57,965 bases of DNA from CAIVSN01 sp040383945. Lineage in GTDB: Bacteria; Patescibacteriota; Gracilibacteria; BD1-5; UBA2023. Positions within the stretch are counted from its first letter, which is position 1, and the number at the start of each line of letters is the position of its first letter. Position numbers and translations under genes: made by a program. Below, in pieces: positions 1 to 11,615 of this stretch. The stretch covers positions 1-57,965 of the forward strand of contig JBEICN010000002.1 of NCBI GenBank assembly GCA_040383945.1, written 5' to 3'. Under the pieces are notes generated by a model. The model was given only the letters and a program-made list of their open reading frames with translations, did no database searches and was not told the origin of the DNA.

Positions 1-970
1 CAATATCAAGCGACTCACCGGTTACCGCGAAGTACGCTCTTTGAATGCGATCTTTCGATATTGGAAGATTCTTGTTTGACGGATCCTGAAGAATACTTCG
101 CACCTGTGGTGTCGACCAGGGGGCATTTTGAGCAGAAAAAAGCACATCTACGAGGTCTGTCTTGCCCGCTGTTTCGACGATGCTTCGCTTTCCATCTTGT
201 GCGGTTGTTGGAGTATCTTGATATTCAACTCCCTTGACCTGGCGACTGGTAGCATGTTTTGCATCATCGTATTTGAGAAACGAGAGCATAAGATCTCGAC
301 CGGTTTTTGCAGACAAGTGCTGCTCGGCTCTCGCGAGAAGATTCGGACTACTGAGGATGTGTGCAAAAAACGCATTCGCCTCTTCTAGTTCTGCTTTATC
401 AAAGATATATTGTCCGTCATGGCCGGCAGCTTTCCAGTCTGAAGTTGTAAGTTTTTGGGCGTCAAGTGCAGTTTTTCCAGATTTGGCAAGTTTTACCGTA
501 GCTCGCAGCATATCCAAAAATTCGTCATAGTCAGTGGTTTCTTTGAAGTCACCCGTGTATCCAAAAATTTGAGAGACGACCGGTCCGAGATTTCCGGCTA
601 TTTTTGCTTCGGTATTTTGTTTGACAGAGTCAAGGGCTTGGCGGGTTTCCGTTAAAATAGAATCGATATTCTTATTATTTTCGACTTCTTTCGCTTCTGC
701 TTCTCCAAGTTGTTTTTGGATCAAAGCCAATGCAGCTTGCTTGTCAGCTCATTCCTGAAGGGATTGGAGAGCAGAATACAGACCAAGTTGTTCCCTGGTG
801 GGACTCTTTCCATTCTTGATGTTATCCAGAAGCGATTTGAGAATCGACTCTGCCCTGGGAGTGGATATTGGAGCAGTTGGGGCTTTAACCCCTTCACCGA
901 CTCTATCTGGCCTGCTGGAAGGGCTTACAGGTGGAGTGGTCGAAAGATTTTCTTGAGGTGATGATGACAT
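1..970 (-). CDS. Hypothetical protein, C-terminus beyond window edge
   Basis: Unrecognised protein; about 323 residues are visible and the frame is open at the window edge. It starts at ATG 970-968 with a Ser/Pro-rich, probably disordered N-terminus (about residues 1-45), followed by mostly helical, soluble sequence. One in-frame TGA (749-751) is read as Gly. There is no signal peptide or membrane segment, so a cytoplasmic location is inferred. A GGAGGA-like Shine-Dalgarno (TCCTCC at 987-992 on the plus strand) lies about 15 bases before the ATG; this is unusual here because most genes in the window lack one. I assign no function. Confidence 0.7.
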
Positions 971-1043
971 ATGACAAAGGGGTTACTCCTCCAACTCTGC
1001 CACATATGCAAAATAAATGCAAAAAATCACTATTTTCAAAAGT

Positions 1044-1080
1044 CAAAAAAGATGATTCCTGATATAATTAGAAATCATCT
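1044..1080 (-). terminator. Rho-independent terminator after the anchored surface protein gene
   Basis: On the minus strand an 8-bp perfect stem (AGATGATT at 1050-1057 pairing with AATCATCT at 1073-1080) with a 15-base loop is followed directly by a run of six T. It lies about 80 bases downstream of the minus-strand gene ending at 1157 and upstream of the next minus-strand gene, so it probably separates the two transcripts. Confidence 0.7.
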
Positions 1081-1156
1081 CTGATTTTTGAGACTCTTGT
1101 AGCATATTTCCCCAACAGTCTTTGAGACTCCCGCTTGGAGAAATGTATAATTTTGC

Positions 1157-1921
1157 CTACACAGATTTTCGCTTTCGAGCAAACATGAACGCAAGTGCGA
1201 GAAGCATGGCAAGTCCCATGAACAGGAAGGTATCTGCTGCCCCAGTTTTTACTTTGGTAGCACCAGCAGGAACTGGCGTAGTGGTTGGAGGAGTTGGCTT
1301 TGGAGCTGGAGGAGTTGCGGCTGCGGCCGTTGCAACACTGAGCTTAAAAGCAGCACACTCTAGGTGGTTCACGAGTTCCCCCGCTTTACCGGTAGTATCA
1401 TCTATGACGCGATAGTTAACCGGAAATTTTACGAGCCCCACATAATCCCCGTCTTTCAAATCAGATCGCTCTAGCTGGTAGTTTGCTCCGAGAGAAGCCT
1501 CGAGCACGGTCACTTCTTTGCCAGCCTTGAGGGTAAATACATCTTTTTTGATAGATGCCTGAGGAGTAAAAATCACTTCGGAACCGATTTTCCAAAAATT
1601 CGTTTCTTTTGACGGATTACTTAACCAAGCAGAATTTTTACCTCCGAGATTTACCATAGAAGGATAGGTAATCTCATCTTTATACAAAACCACCTCTCCG
1701 GAAGCCGTGTTTGTCCAAGTGTCTGAAAGTCCGGTAATCTTTTCACCAACGCGAAGCGAACCACCCTCAAAACACTGTGTATGTTGTGAAACAGGACAAC
1801 CGTTACTGGTAAACACTGGAAGCGAACAATCGGCTGACTTAAAATCACCCATGGTGATAGCGTGGGCAGAGCTCGTAAAGAAAAAAGCTGATACGACAAC
1901 TGCGTATGGGATTACTTTCAT
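1157..1921 (-). CDS. Secreted protein with C-terminal membrane anchor
   Basis: Protein of 254 residues of unknown function. From ATG 1921-1919 it begins with a Sec-type signal peptide (MKVIPYAVVVSAFFFTSSAHA, cleavage after AHA), continues as an extracytoplasmic domain with a few cysteines, then a Pro/Thr/Ala-rich linker (about residues 195-225), and ends with KTGAADTF, a hydrophobic stretch and RKRK. That tail has the tripartite layout of a cell-wall sorting or archaeosortase-like signal. An upstream in-frame TTG at 1981 would lengthen it, but the signal peptide argues for the ATG. It contains no TGA codons. Terminator follows at 1044-1080. A sortase gene is present at 21575-22645. Confidence 0.75.
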   Translation of the reverse strand: MKVIPYAVVVSAFFFTSSAHAITMGDFKSADCSLPVFTSNGCPVSQHTQCFEGGSLRVGEKITGLSDTWTNTASGEVVLYKDEITYPSMVNLGGKNSAWLSNPSKETNFWKIGSEVIFTPQASIKKDVFTLKAGKEVTVLEASLGANYQLERSDLKDGDYVGLVKFPVNYRVIDDTTGKAGELVNHLECAAFKLSVATAAAATPPAPKPTPPTTTPVPAGATKVKTGAADTFLFMGLAMLLALAFMFARKRKSV

Positions 1922-1990
1922 AAGGGAGGGAATGACGGAATATGATCCTTTCGATAATAGACTCTCAGGAGTTTTTGTCAAAAAATAAAT

Positions 1991-2019
1991 TGCAAAGTCT
2001 CCGCATCCTCTCTATACTA
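1991..2019 (+). promoter_or_regulatory. Promoter of the frr-mfd-holA operon
   Basis: TTGCAA (1991-1996), a 17-base spacer and TATACT (2014-2019) form a close match to a housekeeping sigma-70 promoter. The predicted start near 2026 leaves a leader of about 28 bases before the frr ATG at 2054. Confidence 0.65.
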
Positions 2020-2053
2020 CACCCAGTAATAATATTAGTTATTGACAAGCAAT

Positions 2054-2599
2054 ATGTTGGAATTTTTAACATCCGATCTCAAAAAAGCTGAGGACCACCT
2101 CAAAAATGAATTCGCAAAACTCCAAGTCTGACGGGCTAATCCTGCAATTGTAGAAGGCATTACGGTCTCAGTCTACGGTGGAGTACAGCCACTCAAAAAT
2201 ATTGCCAGTGTTTCCATTATGGACTCACAAACTATTTCGATACAGCCATGGGACAAATCTCTGATTCGAGATATTGACCGAGCTATTACCGAGGCGAATC
2301 TTGGGCTTAATCCACAAAACAACGGGGAATCTATTCTTATCAAGATCCCCACCCTCACCGAAGAACGCCGAAAAGATCTCGTCAAACTCGCAAAAAAACT
2401 TGCAGAAGATGGAAAGGTAGCAGTACGGAACATTCGTGCCGACGTAATGAAAAAGATCAAAATGGCAGAAACAGGGAAAGAAATCTGAGAAGATGTTGCA
2501 AAAAATTATGAAACCAGTCTTCAAAAGCAAATTGACAAAGAAATCGAAAACATCGAAGATATGCTCAGCAAAAAAGAGGCTGACATCATGAAAGTGTAA
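2054..2599 (+). CDS. frr: Ribosome recycling factor
   Basis: RRF (181 residues, normal length) splits post-termination ribosomes together with EF-G. The frame from ATG 2054 has two internal TGA codons. The first (2129-2131, residue 26) gives GRANPAIVEGI, matching the conserved GRASP/GRANP segment of RRF where this residue is an invariant Gly. The second (2486-2488) falls in KEIGED. Conserved LGLNPQNNG and LTEERRKDLVK are present, then KVAVRNIRADV. The gene ends in TAA and mfd starts two bases later. No Shine-Dalgarno is visible. Confidence 0.97.
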
Positions 2600-2601
2600 C
2601 C

Positions 2602-5592
2602 ATGAGAATACTGACGCAGAATACTTTATATTCCAGATCGGGTGGCATCCTCACCCGGTCTCTTTTTTGCAAAAGCACTTGGGATGCTCTACAAAAGGAT
2701 GTGAGCGTGCCAAAAAAATTTCTCTTTGTGTTTGATAGTTTCTCCGCAGAAAAAACTTACCGGAGAATTTTGGAGGAAATTTTTTGAATCAATTTTTTCA
2801 GCATCAAAAACACGACGGATATGCTCAAATATGTGGATGCGGAAGATGGATTTTTTTGTGGAACCACTGGTATATTTGACGCACGGCACCGATACCATCA
2901 TCTTCGTAACATCTCAACTTTGCGGATTCGGCGATGAGATATTTTCCCCACGCGCACATTGGTAGAGCGACTGATAGAATTGGGATACGAGCACAGTCCT
3001 CATCTTTCACGATCTCACAGCTATAGCATCCAAGGTTCAGAAGTAAAAATTCGCGAGGTAAAACAGACTCTGCAAATCAGCTACTTTGATGACGAAATTG
3101 ATGATCTGCTGGTGCGAGACGAGTCTGACGCAGCCTTGATTTCTCGCTTGCACGAAGTTACCATATACCATCGTGACGGCGAGTCGTTTGAAGAAAATAG
3201 CTCCACCATACAAAACATTGGGGGTGACTTTTTGTGGACATTTGATTTGGACTTTTTCCAGCATCGTGAAGATTTGCGAGCTCAATTTTCTCGCTGGATA
3301 GGATTTGAAAGCGCTGGGACATCACTGGGAATATCTCCGATTGCGTTCGAAAACTTGGAGGAATTTGGGAAGTATGTATGAGAATATGGCGATAGCATGG
3401 TCATATATACCTCATTGACAAAGTCGGTGCAACGGTATCTCGAGCATAATGGACTTTTCGTATCTGAAGTTATCCAAATACCAAAAATACCACTCGAAAG
3501 TGGCCAGTCGGAAGATACCATATATATAACTGATGATATATTGGGACGACTTTTTGTAGAAAAACGATCAAAAAAACAAAGTCTCAAAAGCCTGGATCTT
3601 CTGATGACGCTTAAGCCGGGGGATTATGTGGTTCATCAAGAGCACGGGATTGGGAAATTTATAGAAATGATAGAAAAAGAAGTCATGGGAATGCGACGGG
3701 AATATGTGGCGATCGCCTATGCAAAAGACGATAAGCTCTATGTTCCGATCACTGAGCTCTACCGAATGACCAAGTATTTGGGGGAAGACCACCCAAAACT
3801 CCACGACCTCGGAGGTACCGTTTGGAAAAAAACCCTCAAAGATACCGAAGCTGAGGTTCTCAAAACTGCCTCAGAACTCCTCGATATTTACGCAAGACGA
3901 AAAATTACCCCTGGATTTGCCTTCAAAAAATTTCTAAAAGAGGAGGAGGCTTTTCGACTCGCATTCCCCTATGAGCATACGGGAGACCAAGTTTTGGCAA
4001 TTCAAGAGGTGTTTGAAGATATGGAAAAACCTGAACCGATGGATCGGCTGCTTTGTGGTGATGTAGGTTTTGGGAAAACCGAGGTAGCAATGAATGCGGC
4101 TTACAAGGCCCTGCTATCAGGAAAACAAGTAGCAGTCATCTCTCCCCTGGTAGTCCTTACCTTAGAGCATTTTGACTCGTTCATCAAGCGGTTCGAAAAA
4201 ACTGGCTTTTCGATTGCCGTCCTTTCACGACTTTCTTCCACAAAGGAAGTGAACCGAGCTCTACAAGGAATACAAGATGGCTCTATACATATCATTGTGG
4301 GAACCCATCGACTCCTCGGTGCTGATGTGCAATTCGCTCGGCTTGGACTCCTTATCATCGATGAAGAGCATCGGTTTGGCGTAATGGACAAGGAGAAAAT
4401 CAAGCGACTTCGAACCGGGATAGACATTCTTAGTCTTTCTGCAACTCCAATACCCCGATCTCTCAATTTATCATTATCTGGACTCAAAAAACTCAGCATT
4501 CTCACCACGCCTCCGCCAAACAAAAAACCAATTCAAACGCAAGTAATCAAATGGAACGAGCACACTCTCAGAGAAGTCATTACCCGAGAACTTGATCGAG
4601 GCGGACAGGTAATATTTCTTCATAATCGAGTCGCCTCGCTCGCTTGAACTGCCAAAGAAATCGAACGGATTGCTGGGCGGAAGCTCCACCCCCTTATGCT
4701 TCACGGACAGATGAAATCAGAAGAAATCGAAAACACCCTTTTGGATTTTCGATCGGGCAAAAGCAATTGTCTCGTAAGCACAACCGTTATCGAAAACGGG
4801 GTAAATTTTTTGAACGCCAATACGATTATTATCGATCATGCTGACGAATTTGGACTCGCCCAGCTCCACCAGCTCCGGGGTCGCGTGGGAAGAAAGGACC
4901 GAGATGCTCACTGTCTACTTGTCTATCGGAAAGAAGTATTGCCCGATGATTCAAAAAAACGACTCATATCAATTGTCGAATATGCGCACCTCGGGGCAGG
5001 ATTTGAAATCGCCATGCGAGATTTGGAAATCCGGGGAGCAGGCGAGATTTTGGGTATAGCACAGTCTGGTAAGTCCCGAGAAACTGGTGTAAGCCTCTAT
5101 CTCAAGCTTCTGGAAAATAAAATGCAAGAGCTTCAAACTGGAGTCGCCCCACATACCACCGATATCAAAATCGAACTCGATATCCAATTTGTGCTACCGG
5201 ATACCCTTTTTCATGGAGATATCGACAAAATTCATTTTTATCGATCTCTGGAAGGCATGGATTCTCTTGAAGACCTTGATAGCATGGAAGTATCACTTAT
5301 GCAAACCCATGGTGACAATGCGGATGTTAAAAGTCTGTTTATGCTTCTGAGAGCCCGGATACTCCTTTCCAAATACGGAGTAACTCATCTCAAAAAAGTC
5401 CTCAAAGATTATGTATTCGATTTTAGAAATGCTACTTCCCAGGACATACGAAATTTTCTAGGCATCGATCGGGAATGAAATTTTTTGGTACAAAATTTGG
5501 AGCGAGTTCGTGTTGCCCAGAATATCTATTCGGGAGACCTCGACTTTTTATCAAAGCTCGTATACTCTCTTGTATCAGCTGATAGACCATAA
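2602..5592 (+). CDS. mfd: Transcription-repair coupling factor Mfd
   Basis: Mfd removes RNA polymerase stalled at DNA lesions and recruits the UvrA machinery. 996 residues after reading five TGA codons as Gly (for example 2785-2787, 2935-2937, 4645-4647, 5476-5478); E. coli Mfd is about 1150, so the N-terminal UvrB-like part is shortened. Visible in order: RNA polymerase-interacting CarD-like module (PGDYVVHQEHGIG, about residue 338), Walker A GDVGFGKTE (about 486), DEEH box (587-590), SATPIPRSL motif III, then helicase motifs VSTTVIENGVNF and QLRGRVGR. The terminal TAA at 5590 is 11 bases before holA. UvrA is also encoded in this window (44773-47634). Confidence 0.96.
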
Positions 5593-5602
5593 AAAGGCAA
5601 CC

Positions 5603-6613
5603 ATGCCCACCTCTGCTCATATTTTTCATTTTACCGGGAATCTCCAGCTTCAACTCGAATCGGCTCTTGCAGCATGGCAAAAGACGTTTCGAGAAAAACA
5701 CGGCGAGTTGAACTTCAGCCGCTCTTCAATAGAAGACACCTCTCCGGCGGAACTCGCCAGTGAGCTCAGCACACCACCGTTTCTTGCAGAAAAGCGGCTC
5801 ACTCTGGTTCGGATTCCTCCAATCCCAAAACCCAAGGGAGGATTCTGAGAAGCGAAAATTCCAAAAAAAAATTCGTTACCGTCATTTCCTGAATATGAAA
5901 GCTCTGAATACTGGAAACGCGTGCTTACGAATATTCCAGAAAATCATATCGTCGCGTTTGTTGGAGCCCAGTCTATTCCAGAACTAGAAAAATTACTTTC
6001 GGAGTACGCTACTACAAAAAAATACTCGGCAGAAAATGCTTGGGAAATACAGAATCATATACAAGATAAGCTCCCTTTGATTTCTCAAAAAAACGCAGAC
6101 CTTCTCAGTGCGAGAATTGGCGATGATATGCTGTTACTGGAAAATGAAATCCAAAAACTCTCCCTTCTTTCAGCGCTTTCAGAAGCAGACATACGAGAAA
6201 ATACTATCGAATCCATCGAAGTCATAGGATATCATATCACCGATGCGCTCCTGGCAGGAAATATACACAAATCGAGACAGCTCTTGCGACAGTTTCAATC
6301 GAAGTTTGAAAAGGATCAGGAATTTCTCTCGGCAATGCTTTGAGCTATGCGAATGCCGGGACTCTATGCCGGACTCGTGGGAAATGGCCTATCTCCCAAA
6401 ATGGTCGCAGAAGCCTGCAAACTCAAAGATTTCGTCGCAAAAAAATACCTCTCTATTCCCACAAATCGCTTGCGAGCCTTTTGAAGTCTGTATGTATTTT
6501 TCATACAATCCGATATACATATGAAAACCGGGAAACTTATCGGTGAAGATGGAATGCTCCATCATATCGAATCTGGACTGCTGAGATTTAGTTCGGCTTT
6601 GAAAGGAGTCTAA
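5603..6613 (+). CDS. holA: DNA polymerase III delta subunit (clamp loader)
   Basis: 336 residues from ATG 5603. Delta opens the sliding clamp within the clamp loader. The fold signature is weak at sequence level but the pattern is right: N-terminal FTGNLQLQLESAL, an acidic linker, ENHIVAFVGAQSIPELEKLL, then the C-terminal collar domain with ITDALLAGNIHKSRQLL and a LYAGLVGNGLS-type helix region. Three TGA codons (5846-5848, 6341-6343 and one near 6481) are read as Gly. Lies between mfd and the FKBP gene in one transcription unit. Length fits HolA (about 330-340). Confidence 0.85.
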
Positions 6614-6649
6614 TTTGAATACAATCTCAAAAACTATTACCATATATTT

Positions 6650-7570
6650 ATGAAAATTATTCTTCTCCTTCTCACTATCGGACTCCTGCTTTCTGGATGT
6701 ACGCTTGGAAAAAACACTACCAGCACGGGATCGACCGACACTATTGTGCAAAAAAAATCCGATATCGGAAGGGTAGCAAAAGAGGGCGACCAAGTCGCAG
6801 TTGACTACGTTGGACGCTATACGGACGGGAGTGTTTTTGATGCCTCAATAGAATCCGAGGCCATGAAAAACCCTATGTACACTTGAGGAAATGGAAGAAC
6901 CTATGAACCACTCGTAACCAGTTTGCAGGAAGGCGGAGGAACTATTGCTGGATTTTGGAAAGGAATTATCGGCATGAAGATAGGAGAAACCAAAAAAGTA
7001 ACCATTGCACCAGAGGATGCTTATGGGTCAGAATGGATCAATAACGGCGAGAGTACGGTCGATAAAAAGATTTTTGACGAAACGCTCATTCGTACTATAA
7101 AAAAGTCTGAGACGCTCGATGTGATAAAAATGCAGGTTCCAAAAGCAACTTTGGAGCAGGAAGGACAGCTTCCAAAAGTTGGGGACATCCTCACCAACGA
7201 ACGTGGAGTAAAAGCCAAGGTAGAGTCGATTGACGACACAAATGTGTCGGTCAGTATTGATAATTCCAAAAATCCATTCTCAGGCAAAAAGATTGCCGTA
7301 GGAACCAAAATAACTTTTGACGACGGTAATGTTGGTACGATTACCAAGGTGGGCGCAGATGATATTACGCTAAAAATCAAAAATAATTCCAATCCATTTG
7401 CTGGAAAAAAACTAGTAGTTGGACTTGAAGGAATGTACAAAGATTCGCAAAAAGTAAAGATTACGAAAATCGAGAAAGATATGGTAACCATTGCCATACA
7501 AACAAAAAATACGCATGCACTTGCCGGAAAAACCCTAGAATTTGAGCTTACGCTTAAAGAAATTAAATAG
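6650..7570 (+). CDS. FKBP/SlyD-type peptidyl-prolyl isomerase lipoprotein with repeated C-terminal modules
   Basis: 306 residues. N-terminal lipoprotein signal with lipobox LLSGC (Cys17), so it is expected to be membrane-anchored outside the cytoplasm. Residues about 45-140 form an FKBP domain: VAVDYVGRYTDGSVFDAS, then GGGTIAGFWKGIIGMKIGETK and APEDAYG. One TGA (6884-6886) lies in the insert. The C-terminal half holds three successive modules ending NPFSGKK, NPFAGKK and HALAGKT, each resembling the DxNHPLAGK strand of SlyD, so the region looks like a triplication. The role is likely folding of exported proteins. In operon with holA and trmD. Confidence 0.88.
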
Positions 7571-7577
7571 TTTGCAT

Positions 7578-8225
7578 ATGCGAATTTTCCTGGCCACACT
7601 TTTCCCAAGAGCCCTGGATAGCTATTTTGAAACCAGTATCGTGAAAAAGGCAAGACAGTCAGGAGCGATAGAAATTGTGGTGTGCAATATTGCCGATTTT
7701 AGCACAAAAAACACTCGTAGGTCAGATGATCGGCCCTATGGAGGAATGCCCGGTACGATACTTGCCCCCGAGCCCTGCGGTCAAGCCATAGAATATTGTC
7801 AGTCATTGTCAGAGCATCCTATTCATTGGATTTGTCCCGATCCGCGAGGGGAAATACTCAAACAGAGTACGCTCGCTCAGTTATCCCATTACCAAAATCT
7901 TGGAATTCTCTGTGGACACTACGAAGGCATAGATGAGCGAGTATTGGAAGAGTACCAGATTCAAAAGGTTTCATTGGGCGAATTCATTGTGACGGGAGGG
8001 GAAATTGCCGCAGGAGTCATCATTGACGGAATAAGTCGACTTCTTCCCGGGGTGCTCCGCGAAAACTCACTTATGGAAGAATCGTTTAGCGAGAAGCTCA
8101 AAGGAAGAAAAGAGTACCCTCACTATACTCGTCCAGAAATATGGAGAGGCAGAGTGGTACCATCCGAGCTTCTCTCCGGAAATCCAAAGATCATAGAACA
8201 ATGGAAGCAACATAATATTCTCTAG
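7578..8225 (+). CDS. trmD: tRNA (guanine-37-N1)-methyltransferase
   Basis: SPOUT-family enzyme (215 residues) that methylates G37 next to the anticodon to prevent +1 frameshifting. Starts at ATG 7578, seven bases after the preceding TAG; an earlier in-frame start would overlap the FKBP gene. Conserved segments: DDRPYGGMPG, ILCGHYEGIDERV, GEFIVTGGEIAA (SAM-binding trefoil knot) and GVLRENSLMEESF, then PHYTRP. No TGA codon within it. Slightly shorter than the usual 230-250 residues, lacking part of the C-terminal domain. Confidence 0.97.
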   Translation: MRIFLATLFPRALDSYFETSIVKKARQSGAIEIVVCNIADFSTKNTRRSDDRPYGGMPGTILAPEPCGQAIEYCQSLSEHPIHWICPDPRGEILKQSTLAQLSHYQNLGILCGHYEGIDERVLEEYQIQKVSLGEFIVTGGEIAAGVIIDGISRLLPGVLRENSLMEESFSEKLKGRKEYPHYTRPEIWRGRVVPSELLSGNPKIIEQWKQHNIL

Positions 8226-8226
8226 C

Positions 8227-8820
8227 ATGTCATCACTACCACTCTTGCAACTTCAAGAATTACAAAACTTTTTTGTATACCTTTCTACATCGCTCTCGAT
8301 TGAGATGATTATCAAGATCGTCATAAGCTGCTTGCTCATTATTTGGTTTGCCGTTGCCGTATGGGTAATCAAAGATATTACCACTCGATCAACGAGCATT
8401 ATCGTGCAGACCTTCTCGCTGCTGTTGATTATCTTTTTTACGCCAATCTTTTGACTTCCTCTCTATTTACTGATTCGTCCTCGTTCTACACTTTTTGAGC
8501 AGCATTATGAAGAAAATTGGCTCGAAAATTTTGAAGGTCAGTCAGAAATGGAGCTCATACCCTGCAACGATTGTTGAGAAAAAATTGGATGAGATGCCAA
8601 ATTCTGTCCGTACTGCGGAAGCAAGCAATTTGATACCTGCAAAGAATGTTCCGCGAAAATGCTCGTCAACTGGAAATACTGCACCAGCTGCGGAACTCCT
8701 AGAGATACGCAGAAAAAAGAGATTTCTCGTGAAAAATCTCTTAATTCAAAAACAAAAGATAAAAAGTCTAAACGCTGAACATCGGAAGAAACGGGAGAAC
8801 GAGCGAAAGAATCAGAATAA
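8227..8820 (+). CDS. Membrane protein with double zinc ribbon
   Basis: 197 residues, starting one base after the trmD stop. Two hydrophobic segments (about residues 28-50 and 60-80), the second containing TGA 8452-8454 as Gly, then a cytoplasmic tail with CNDC, CPYC, CKEC and CTSC pairs, the layout of a double zinc ribbon, and finally a Lys/Glu-rich end. Further TGA codons fall at positions typical of ribbon turns (CNDCGEKIGG). Function unknown; zinc ribbons of this kind often mediate protein or RNA contacts. Confidence 0.8.
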
Positions 8821-8871
8821 TTACTACGAAGAGAATAAAAATCTTTTGGAGTTTTTTTGACATAGGAAAAA

Positions 8872-11511
8872 TTAATCAGTATAGGTTATTCCTCAAATAA
8901 TTACGGAATTTGAATTTAGGTCAAGTCGAATATCCGTGTTTTGTGAAGTATAGTGTGTTGAAAGCTTCTCGATAAGACTACCAAGCTTATTCATTTGCAT
9001 TTCGAGGTCCACGGTATTTATGCGCTGAGGAGAAATCTGAATACTCTTCCCGTCAAAGAGTTTTCTTCATTCCGAAGTCTCCACCACAAATTGCATGTTT
9101 GCAAATGCGTTCACATTTGTTTGAAAAATATAATCCGAAGAGAATTTGAGCCGATAGGATTGATTTTTCGTTCTTGCAGTAGCTTCAATTTGGGAAAGTG
9201 AGATCTCATAATCACCGTCAACAATTTTCGCTTGGACATTTCTTATAGAAATTGGAAAAAAACCTGAGACAATTGAAAAATCCTTTTCTATTAATTGACG
9301 CTGTACAAAAACTTGCATTTCAGGAGGCAAGGCAGGTGGGGTCGGTGACACGGTAGGAGGAGGATTTTTTTCATTCTCAACTTCGCCTTCATCCATTTTG
9401 GCAAAGAAGGTGAATTTAAAAAAGTTGTATATATCGTACTTTTCACGCTCTTCTTCCGTATTGGCATTTGATCCACTTTCAAGAAGTATTTTTGCTCGTT
9501 CATCTAGTCAAATGCTCGCGAGTTGATAATTCAAATTTTCGGTTCCATCAGGCTCTACTATAACTATTTGCTGAATTACATTACCTTCTGGTAGTAGCTT
9601 GAATTTGAATAGTCTATCATAAATTTTTACAGAAACGCTATAGAAGCGATCATTTACATAATCATTGGTCAATTGCAAACTCGAGATTTCAACTCCTGAG
9701 AAATTCACGAGATATGATATAATCGCCTCCTGAGAAAGTGGCTTGGACTCGAGTGTGAGCCCCGTGGCTCATTTGCTTTTTTCTGAAAGCTCCATCTTCG
9801 TGCGGTATTCATTATAATCTTTGAGAATCCCAAGAGTTTCGTTCAATTTGGTATTTGAGTTTTTCAGCTGAGTATAGTGGTTCAGATTGGAATCTTCGGT
9901 TTTTCCCAAAGAATTAAGATAAAAGGTTTGATATTTGGATAAAAATAATTTTTGATTTTCGAGCAATACTCAAAACTCCGAAAGAGAATCTGGCGAGATA
10001 TTACTTTGCCCATCAGATCTCAAAAACTCTGGCTTAAGTATAAGATTATCTGTAGAACCAGTAAAATAGTACGACTCTATGCCCGTCTGTAAACGACTCG
10101 AAATGGAGTTAAAGGTAAATAGAAAATTGGAAAGCATGTTGAACTTTTCTCGAACATCTGTGAGAGATTCTATATATGTATCCGCAATGAAGGTCAGCTG
10201 AGAAAAAAGTTTGAAGTTCGACTCATCCGTAGATTGGAGATTATTCAAAAACTCTTTGAGATAGTAGGTAAATCCGAGAAACTCTCGCTCCCCCATGGAT
10301 TTTGAATTGACGAGAAACGTAATGTAGCTCGCAAGATTTTCTTGTATGATCTTGGTGTCTTGGTTCCCAAAAAAATACTGTGAGTATATATCAGAAAGTA
10401 GCTTGTAGACTTTTTTATTTTTGTCTTGTGAATTCCCAAAAACTGCCTGATAGACTATGGTAAGCGTACTCCCTCCTTTTCCATAGTATTCGGCAGAATG
10501 AAGCGCATTTACGGAGCTTCCAAAAGTGATGTATTTTCGTACAAGATTTTTGGCTCGATCATGAGAATCAACATCTATTGCAGCAAGTCCGGCTAAACGA
10601 GATTGTATTTTTTGGGAAATATTAGCGGATGTAATGGATTTATCCTTACAAAATGAACATACATCAGACTCTATAAGCACCATGGCTTGCAGAAGCGATA
10701 TAAGGGAATTTTCCAAAATAATGCGCTTTTTTTGTTTATTCACAAACAGGAGTGAAAACGAATCGAGCGGAGAAAGTCCATTTGACGCAAGTGGCTTAAG
10801 TTTTGAGATGACCTTCTGTATCTCAATCTGTCGATTTTTGTGATACGCCAGAAATTCATCGAACATAAGTCGAGCCGCGGTCGCTTTTGGACCGAAAATT
10901 CTATCAAAACTTTCGGGCACAAATGGGTTTCCAATACTCAAAGTGGCGAGTTGGCCTACGCGAAAAACATCAACCTGCATGAATTTTTCCTCCAAAGATG
11001 GATCATAGACGAAATATTCGGAAGGGAAAATTTCTATTTTGGTGGCAAGCTTGCCCTGTATCCGCAATTGCATACGAAGCAGAGCAGTCATGGAGAAAAC
11101 CCGGATTTCCTCACGAGTGTCGATAAAATAGACTCCATTTGATAGGTGAAGTATTTCAAATTTCTCACTTTTTACTCGATATTCTCGATACGCATCAGCG
11201 AGACTCAACAGGAATAGTCACTTCCCCAATGTTATAGTATTGGACCCCTCTCGTATATCTATTTTTGGAATGGCGGAATCTTTGGAATAAAATACCATGT
11301 CTCCTTCTTCTAGACTTGCCGCGAGAATCTTCGCATTTTTTTTATCTTCACGTAATGCACCTCCCGAGAGTGAATAGGGAATTTTTTGGGGGAAAATTTG
11401 CTCATTTATGGCATCGGGAGCCGTTGCTTGTATGGGCTTTTTGCCAAGTGATATTCCTACTATTCCAAAAGTAAGAAGTGCAATAAGAATTCAATAAATT
11501 AATTTTTTCAT
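8872..11511 (-). CDS. Large exported protein, membrane-anchored, function unknown
   Basis: 879 residues, assembled across TGA-Gly codons including 11491-11493, 11218-11220, 9970-9972, 9769-9771, 9508-9510, 9067-9069 and 8893-8895. Starts at ATG 11511-11509 with a Lys-Lys then a hydrophobic segment (residues 3-18), so it is secreted or N-terminally anchored. Residues about 85-160 (LSNGVYFIDTREEIRVFSM) loosely resemble a FecR-type extracytoplasmic domain; the middle is helical; a Pro-rich linker (PPPTVSPTPPALPP, about residue 716) precedes a C-terminal beta-rich domain. The family assignment is not secure. It ends in TAA 8872-8874, convergent with the zinc-ribbon gene 50 bases away. Confidence 0.75.
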
Positions 11512-11615
11512 ACTGGCATAATATCGAGAAATTTTTTAAGATACAATTTATGATATTTCTATCAATCTCGACAATCTTTCATAATTACTTCTCTATATTT
11601 TTTTGCATATCAAGA

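Noticed and set aside
2602..5592. Apparent pseudogenes: mfd, uvrA, comEC, pepA and others broken by internal stops
   Set aside because: All internal stops are TGA, none TAA or TAG, and fragments stay in one frame with conserved Gly at the TGA. This is recoding, not decay or sequencing error.
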